Positions 7,278 to 11,045 of a DNA stretch of 11,045 bases are shown here, piece by piece. A program made the position numbers and the translations under genes. Within the stretch, counting starts at the first letter, position 1, and each line of letters starts with the position of its first letter. Origin of the DNA: Campylobacterota bacterium (lineage in GTDB: Bacteria; Campylobacterota; Campylobacteria; Campylobacterales; Sulfurovaceae); the NCBI GenBank assembly GCA_011330645.1, contig DRQB01000152.1:1-11045 (forward strand). Direction: 5' to 3'. The notes under the pieces were generated by a model. That model searched no databases. It was not told the DNA's origin and saw only the letters and a program-made list of their open reading frames with translations.

Positions 7278-7308
7278 CTATTTGTAAAATTAATTTAAAG
7301 GAATCAGC

Positions 7309-8616
7309 ATGAAATTAAAACTTTCAGCTCTAATGGCGTTGTTCTTGCCAATCTTTGCAATGGCCGAAGATAAACTAGACACAGGGGACACAGCATGGAT
7401 GATGATGTCTACAGCACTTGTATTGCTTATGACACCAGCAGGTTTAGCACTATTCTATGGTGGTATGACAAGATCTAAAAACGTATTAAACACATATTCT
7501 ATGGTTATGGGTGCATTTGTACTTGCTATGGTAGTATGGATTGTTGCAGGTTATTCAATTGCATTTGGGACAAACGAAAGTGCATCACTTCAAAATGTAT
7601 TTGGTGGATTTGGTAATGTAATGTTAGATGGTATCAAGTGGACTGACCTAAGTGGCACATACCCAACCTATGTATTTGTTGCATTCCAAGGTACATTTGC
7701 TGCGATTACTGTAGCGATTGCTTCAGGTTCAGTAATTGGACGTATGAAATTTTCTACATGGATGGTAGTCGTAGCCCTTTGGGGACTTGTTGTATATGCG
7801 CCAATTACTCACATGGTATGGGGTGGTGATGGTGCTTACCTTTTTGATGCAGGTGCACTTGACTTTGCTGGTGGTACTGTTGTACATATGAATGGTGGTT
7901 TGGCTGGTCTTGTTCTTGCTATCTTAGTAGGTAAAAGAGCGGGTTACCCTAAACAAGCGATGAAACCTTACAGTATCCTTCTTACTGCTGCTGGTGCAGC
8001 TCTATTATGGTTCGGTTGGTATGGATTTAATGCTGGTTCAGCATTTGGTGCAAATGCAGTTGCAGGTGTAGCGTTACTTACAACCACAATTGCCACAGCA
8101 GCAGCTGGTCTTACATGGATGTTCATTGAATGGTTTGTATTTAAGAAACCTACACTTCTAGGCATTGCATCTGGTATCGTTGCTGGTCTTGTTGCTATTA
8201 CTCCAGCTGCAGGTTTTGTAGGTGTTGGTGGTGCATTTATCGTAGGTATCGGTGGGTCAGTGATTGGTTTCTTTGGTGTTGTTGTACTTAAAAAAATGTT
8301 TAAATATGATGATTCTTTAGATGCATTTGGTATTCACTTCCTTGCAGGTCTTTGGGGTGCACTTATGACAGGTGTACTTGCACTTAATGATAAAGATCTT
8401 CTTTGGGATGGGCCAATGAAAGAATCAGGAGACAGAATGGGTCAATTTATGGTTCAACTTCAGTCTGTAGCTGTGGTTGCACTTTGGACACTTGTGGGTA
8501 CTGTAGTAGTTTACTTTATAGCTTCTGCACTTACTGGTGGAGGAAGAGTAGATGCTGAGACTGAAGAGATTGGTCTTGATGAAACACTTCACGGTGAAAG
8601 AGTAGTAAACGACTAA
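7309..8616 (+). CDS. amt: AmtB-type ammonium channel with signal peptide
   Basis: Inner-membrane ammonium/ammonia channel of 435 residues. It starts with a cleavable signal peptide (Lys-rich start, hydrophobic stretch, likely cut after AMA, residue 19), as in E. coli AmtB, followed by about eleven helices. The twin pore histidines are H193 (VVHMNGG) and H343 (FGIHFLAG). D185 is placed as the structural Asp of AmtB (D160), F126 and F130 as the pore-gate region, and F240 (GWYGFNAGS) as a second pore aromatic. The C-terminal tail ends LDETLHGERVVND, close to the LD...HGE-A-Y tail that docks the PII protein GlnK. AAAGGA six bases upstream supports the ATG. A GlnK gene follows in the same operon, and an operator palindrome lies upstream, so nitrogen control is likely. 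This is the canonical AmtB-clade member of the two transporters here. Confidence 0.95.
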   Translation: MKLKLSALMALFLPIFAMAEDKLDTGDTAWMMMSTALVLLMTPAGLALFYGGMTRSKNVLNTYSMVMGAFVLAMVVWIVAGYSIAFGTNESASLQNVFGGFGNVMLDGIKWTDLSGTYPTYVFVAFQGTFAAITVAIASGSVIGRMKFSTWMVVVALWGLVVYAPITHMVWGGDGAYLFDAGALDFAGGTVVHMNGGLAGLVLAILVGKRAGYPKQAMKPYSILLTAAGAALLWFGWYGFNAGSAFGANAVAGVALLTTTIATAAAGLTWMFIEWFVFKKPTLLGIASGIVAGLVAITPAAGFVGVGGAFIVGIGGSVIGFFGVVVLKKMFKYDDSLDAFGIHFLAGLWGALMTGVLALNDKDLLWDGPMKESGDRMGQFMVQLQSVAVVALWTLVGTVVVYFIASALTGGGRVDAETEEIGLDETLHGERVVND

Positions 8617-8629
8617 TCAGTCGTTTACT
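8604..8629 (+). terminator. 11-bp hairpin at the amt1/glnK1 junction
   Basis: AGTAAACGACT (8604-8614) and AGTCGTTTACT (8619-8629) pair perfectly around a four-base loop AATC. The amt1 stop codon (8614-8616) lies at the top of the stem. No U-tract follows, so full termination is unlikely. It could attenuate, stabilise or process the message so that channel and PII are made in different amounts. No such hairpin separates amt2 from glnK2. Confidence 0.6.
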
Positions 8630-8655
8630 TCCATAGATAAATAAAGGATTTAAAT

Positions 8656-8997
8656 ATGAAAAAAATTGAAGCAATTATCAAACCATTCAAACTAGAAGAT
8701 GTCAAAGATGCGCTAGTTGAAGCAGGTATTGAAGGTATGACTGTATCTGAAGTAAAAGGTTACGGAAGACAACAAGGACACTCAGAACTCTACAGAGGTG
8801 CAGAGTATGTTGTTGAGTTTATTCCTAAAATTAAAATAGAAATCGTTGTATCAGGTGATGACTATGCACAAAAAGCGGTAGATGCTATTGCAACTGCCGC
8901 TAAAACTGGAAAAATTGGTGATGGTAAAATATTTGTTAGCACGATTGATTCAGTACTAAGAATCAGAACAGACGAAACAGATACTGACGCACTATAG
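8656..8997 (+). CDS. glnK: PII signal protein GlnK, copy 1
   Basis: A trimeric nitrogen signal transducer of 113 residues, the usual family length. The T-loop (about 37-55) is intact, with R47 and Y51, the residue uridylylated by GlnD in many bacteria. The B-loop TGKIGDGKIFV (about 84-94) and the LRIRT strand complete the ATP/2-oxoglutarate site. Gly, Gln and Arg in GYGRQQGH are the family signature. It follows amt1 by 39 bases, with AAGGA at 8644-8648, so it would dock on the channel and close it when nitrogen is plentiful. It differs from the second copy at about 13 residues, mostly conservative; the T-loops are identical, so either could regulate either transporter. Whether GlnD exists in this organism cannot be judged here. 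Confidence 0.96.
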   Translation: MKKIEAIIKPFKLEDVKDALVEAGIEGMTVSEVKGYGRQQGHSELYRGAEYVVEFIPKIKIEIVVSGDDYAQKAVDAIATAAKTGKIGDGKIFVSTIDSVLRIRTDETDTDAL

Positions 8998-9003
8998 TCA
9001 CTG

Positions 9004-9025
9004 AGATAAGGCTCTTGCCTTATCT
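9004..9025 (+). terminator. Terminator-like hairpin after glnK1
   Basis: AGATAAGGC (9004-9012) and GCCTTATCT (9017-9025) form a perfect 9-bp stem with a TCTT loop, starting six bases after the glnK1 stop. The following AGTTTAATC is only mildly T-rich. It probably ends the amt1-glnK1 transcript and separates it from the amt2 promoter. Confidence 0.65.
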
Positions 9026-9027
9026 AG

Positions 9028-9059
9028 TTTAATCATGCTCTATGATTAAAAATTAATCA
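9028..9059. promoter_or_regulatory. Operator palindrome copy 3 with an extra half-site (amt2)
   Basis: The full 17-bp palindrome TGATTAAAAATTAATCA lies at 9043-9059, identical to the amt1 copy. Just to its left TTTAATCAT (9028-9036) pairs with ATGATTAAA (9042-9050) as a second, overlapping 9-bp inverted repeat with a five-base gap, giving three half-sites in a row. Further TAATCA words occur at 9084-9089 and 9107-9112 on the way to the promoter. The main centre is about 105 bases before the predicted start of transcription, so the extra half-sites may bridge the distance. Confidence 0.7.
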
Positions 9060-9120
9060 AAAATTTACAACTGGAATAAAAAATAATCAATTTTTTGTCT
9101 ATTAACTAATCAATAAAGAC

Positions 9121-9149
9121 TTTTCAAGCATTTCTATAACCGTTATACT
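9121..9149 (+). promoter_or_regulatory. Candidate sigma-70-type promoter of amt2
   Basis: TTTTCA (9121-9126) and TATACT (9144-9149) are separated by 17 bases, a fair -35/-10 pair. Transcription would begin near 9156, leaving a short leader with AAAGGA (9166-9171) before the ATG. No sigma-54 element is seen. Confidence 0.5.
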
Positions 9150-9178
9150 ACGCTATCAAATAGTAAAAGGATAAATAG

Positions 9179-10348
9179 ATGGAGATGAATTATGTGATCG
9201 ATACGCTCTTTGCTCTTTTTGCAATGACGTTGATTATCTTTATGGTACCTGGCTTTGCTATGTTAGAAGCTGGTCTAGTAAGAACAAAAAATGTCACAGC
9301 AGTGCTCACAGTAAACATTATGGTATATGCTGTAGCATCAATAGCTTTTATGCTCATAGGTTACTCTTTAGCATTTGGAAGTTGGGACAATGATGGCATG
9401 AGTAAATGGGCAGCCTTTCTCTTTCAGATGGCATTTGTAGGGAAAACTGTCAATATTATGTCTGGAGGGGTAAGTGAAAGAACGCGTATCGTACCCCTTG
9501 CATTCTTTACAGTCATCATGGCTGCATTCATCTATCCACTTGTGGTCAATGTAACATGGGGAGCAAATATGCTCTCAGGAACCATATTTGATATCTCAGC
9601 TATGCATGACCTTGCAGGATGTACTGTTATCCACTCTACAGGTGCATGGGCACTCCTTGCTGCCATACTCATAATAGGTCCTAGACGAGGACGTTATACT
9701 AAAGATGGTCGTATTAAAGTGATACCTGCTTCAAATATCCCACTTGTCGTTTTAGGTGCCCTACTTCTTTGGATAGGTTGGTTTGGATTTAATGGTGGTT
9801 CTGTGGGTTCTATCTCAAGTAAAGAAAATGCTGATTTGGTTGCCCTAACCATCATGAATACCAATACAGGTGGACTCGCTGGAGCACTTATTGTTGCCAT
9901 TATAATGTACATACAATACAAACGATTTGACATCACTATGATACTCAATGGTGCACTGGGGGGATTAGTCTCTGTAACTGCAGGTGCAGATATGTTTGAT
10001 ATGTATGCACCTATCTATGTGGGTGCTATTGGTGGTGTTATTGTAGTTTATGGTGTAGCACTATTTGATACACTAAGACTTGATGACCCGGTAGGTGCAC
10101 TCTCCGTTCATTTACTTAATGGTATTTGGGGAACGATTGCTGTGGCACTCTTTGCAGATGTTTCGTTATGGGTACAGATTAAAGGTGTATTGGTTGTAGG
10201 TATCTTTGCCTTTACTGCTTCATTTGTTGTCATGTATGTTATTAATAAAATCATACCATTTAGGGCATCAGACGATGAGCAACTCCAAGGTTTAGATATT
10301 GAAGAGTGTGGGCTTGAAGCTTACGCTGAATTTAAAAAGAGTATATAA
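9179..10348 (+). CDS. amt: Second ammonium transporter, divergent Amt clade
   Basis: Inner-membrane ammonium transporter of 389 residues with about eleven helices and no signal peptide. It begins almost directly with the first helix, unlike amt1. The twin pore histidines are H152 (TVIHSTGAW) and H311 (LSVHLLNG). F82 and F86 (FQMAF) and F204 (GWFGFNGGS) line up with the pore gate residues, and D144 with the structural Asp. The segment GGVSERTR (97-103) fits the Amt signature after helix four. The tail reads GLDIEECGLEAY, so the usual HGE has become CGLE; this is common in Amt proteins of another clade than AmtB. AAAGGA seven bases before the ATG at 9179 favours it over the ATG at 9185. It is followed after 15 bases by its own glnK and preceded by the third operator copy. 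Confidence 0.94.
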   Translation: MEMNYVIDTLFALFAMTLIIFMVPGFAMLEAGLVRTKNVTAVLTVNIMVYAVASIAFMLIGYSLAFGSWDNDGMSKWAAFLFQMAFVGKTVNIMSGGVSERTRIVPLAFFTVIMAAFIYPLVVNVTWGANMLSGTIFDISAMHDLAGCTVIHSTGAWALLAAILIIGPRRGRYTKDGRIKVIPASNIPLVVLGALLLWIGWFGFNGGSVGSISSKENADLVALTIMNTNTGGLAGALIVAIIMYIQYKRFDITMILNGALGGLVSVTAGADMFDMYAPIYVGAIGGVIVVYGVALFDTLRLDDPVGALSVHLLNGIWGTIAVALFADVSLWVQIKGVLVVGIFAFTASFVVMYVINKIIPFRASDDEQLQGLDIEECGLEAYAEFKKSI

Positions 10349-10363
10349 GATAAAGGATAAGAA

Positions 10364-10705
10364 ATGAAAAAAATTGAAGCAATTATCAAACCATTTAAAC
10401 TAGATGAAGTCAAAGAGGCACTTGTAGAGGTAGGTATAGAAGGTATGACGGTATCAGAAGTAAAAGGTTATGGAAGACAACAAGGACATTCTGAGCTATA
10501 TAGAGGCGCAGAATATGTGGTAGAATTCATACCTAAAGTCAAAATAGAAATTGTTGTCAGTAATGATGATTATGCAAAAAAAGCTGTGGAAGCCATAGCC
10601 AGTGCTGCCAAAACAGGGAAAATAGGTGATGGCAAGATATTTGTCAGTAGTATTGACTCTGTATTACGTATCAGAACAGATGAAGAAAATGAAGATGCTC
10701 TGTAG
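10364..10705 (+). CDS. glnK: PII signal protein GlnK, copy 2
   Basis: A second PII protein of 113 residues with identical T-loop (R47, Y51) and B-loop to the first. Differences from copy 1 are few, among them A23V, I59V, G67N, Q72K and the last residues before DAL. At DNA level the first 32 bases of the two genes are identical, but third codon positions diverge widely afterwards. The duplication is therefore old, with protein-level constraint. AAAGGA at 10352-10357 serves the start, 15 bases after the amt2 stop, so translation is tightly linked to amt2. It would regulate the amt2 channel and may form mixed trimers with copy 1. Confidence 0.96.
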   Translation: MKKIEAIIKPFKLDEVKEALVEVGIEGMTVSEVKGYGRQQGHSELYRGAEYVVEFIPKVKIEIVVSNDDYAKKAVEAIASAAKTGKIGDGKIFVSSIDSVLRIRTDEENEDAL

Positions 10706-10727
10706 GATTGGCTTTAGCCGACCTACA
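10701..10727. terminator. Shared hairpin spanning both stop codons of glnK2 and yigZ
   Basis: GTAGG (10702-10706) pairs with CCTAC (10722-10726), and TTGGC (10708-10712) with GCCGA (10717-10721) around the loop TTTA, with one bulged A and one G-T pair. TTTAAATTTTT follows at 10732 on the + strand. The glnK2 stop (10703-10705) and the convergent yigZ stop (10723-10725) both lie in the stem, leaving only 17 bases between the genes. It probably ends transcripts from both sides. It also begins with GTAG, like the repeat near the left edge, but here that foot is itself base-paired. Confidence 0.65.
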
Positions 10728-11045
10728 CTTGTTTAAATTTTTCTATCTGTGCTTCACTTCCTACAATTTCCCACATTACACTATCTATACCAAAATCACG
10801 TTCATACTGCGATATACTAAGCTGTTTAAGTGTATAGAGTGTTTTATCTACTTCACTATAGGATGTAGAAAACTGATAACTACTCTCCTTTTCATACACC
10901 ATAAGATTTGCAACTTTGAGTACATTTTTCACAGACAAGGCATAGGCTCTTGCCATACCTCCCGTACCCAGTTTGATACCACCAAAATAGCGTACTATCA
11001 TTACTGCACAATTGACTAGATTCTCCCCACGTAGTACATTGAGTG
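10723..11045 (-). CDS. yigZ: YigZ/IMPACT-family protein (partial, N-terminus beyond window)
   Basis: The C-terminal 107 or so residues of a YigZ-type protein. The signature RYFGGIKLGTGGMARAY is nearly the family consensus (VRYFGG-K-G-GGL-RAY) of the IMPACT N-terminal domain. Beyond it lies the smaller C-terminal domain found in YigZ, ending at TAG (10723-10725). The frame is open through the window edge; a Met at 11001 is internal, since family-like sequence (LRGENLVNCAV) precedes it. YigZ proteins are soluble and conserved, and their role in bacteria is not settled; the eukaryotic relative IMPACT acts in translational control. It is convergent with glnK2 and shares its terminator hairpin. 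No link to nitrogen control is implied. Confidence 0.9.
   Translation of the reverse strand, partial: LNVLRGENLVNCAVMIVRYFGGIKLGTGGMARAYALSVKNVLKVANLMVYEKESSYQFSTSYSEVDKTLYTLKQLSISQYERDFGIDSVMWEIVGSEAQIEKFKQV

Noticed and set aside
7192..7308. Sigma-54 promoter expected before amt1, given the NtrC-like neighbour
   Set aside because: No TGG-N10-GC type -24/-12 element is visible here or in the 8998-9178 and 5654-5755 gaps, and the regulator lacks GAFTGA.
10708..11019. Open frame of 103 codons on the + strand opposite yigZ
   Set aside because: The minus strand encodes an unmistakable YigZ signature; the + frame has biased, Phe/Tyr/Cys-rich content typical of an antisense shadow.

Overview
The window (about 37% GC by eye, dense short operons, AAGGA-type ribosome sites) looks like a chromosomal segment of a Campylobacterota (Epsilonproteobacteria) bacterium, of the Sulfurovum/Sulfurimonas type. 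The grounds are a polysulfide-reductase-like molybdoenzyme operon, the protein family style and the AT-rich promoters. The genus is an inference.

Left part, 1-4750: the 3' end of an unidentified + strand gene (1-68) faces a three-gene minus-strand operon. The operon encodes a Tat-exported molybdopterin catalytic subunit (PsrA/PhsA-like, 4591-2165), a four-cluster ferredoxin subunit (PsrB-like, 2163-1486) and a large, roughly ten-helix NrfD-type quinone-interacting membrane subunit (PsrC-like, 1504-233). Between the convergent genes lie two hairpins in inverted orientation. Each starts with GTAG and a shared GGTGTTGT core, which is the architecture of a REP doublet (REPIN).

Middle, 4751-5653: a minus-strand DUF234-type protein with a PD-(D/E)XK nuclease-like C-terminus. 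Its natural start seems to be an ATC codon (5641) behind a good ribosome site; the first conventional start is a TTG at 5563.

Right part, 5714-10727: a nitrogen module, all on the + strand. Two overlapping-style genes come first: a short, degenerate NtrC-like protein with a Fis-type helix-turn-helix (no receiver domain, no GAFTGA) and a PAS protein that looks like a decayed NtrB (no phospho-accepting histidine, no ATP boxes). They are followed by amt1-glnK1 and amt2-glnK2. An identical 17-bp palindrome (TGATTAAAAATTAATCA or its complement) occurs exactly once in front of each transcription unit: the regulator, amt1 and amt2. The inner 15 bp fit the classical Fis core motif. The simplest model is a phosphorylation-independent, sigma-54-independent nitrogen switch. 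The Fis-like protein would bind these palindromes, repressing itself (site over its own promoter) and controlling both ammonium transporter/PII operons, with the PAS protein as sensor partner. Hairpins sit at the amt1/glnK1 junction, after glnK1 and after glnK2.

Right edge: a convergent minus-strand YigZ/IMPACT-family gene (10723 to beyond 11045) shares a terminator-like hairpin with glnK2 that spans both stop codons. No tRNA, rRNA, CRISPR, transposase gene or phage feature was seen, and no gene-free stretch exceeds about 190 bases.
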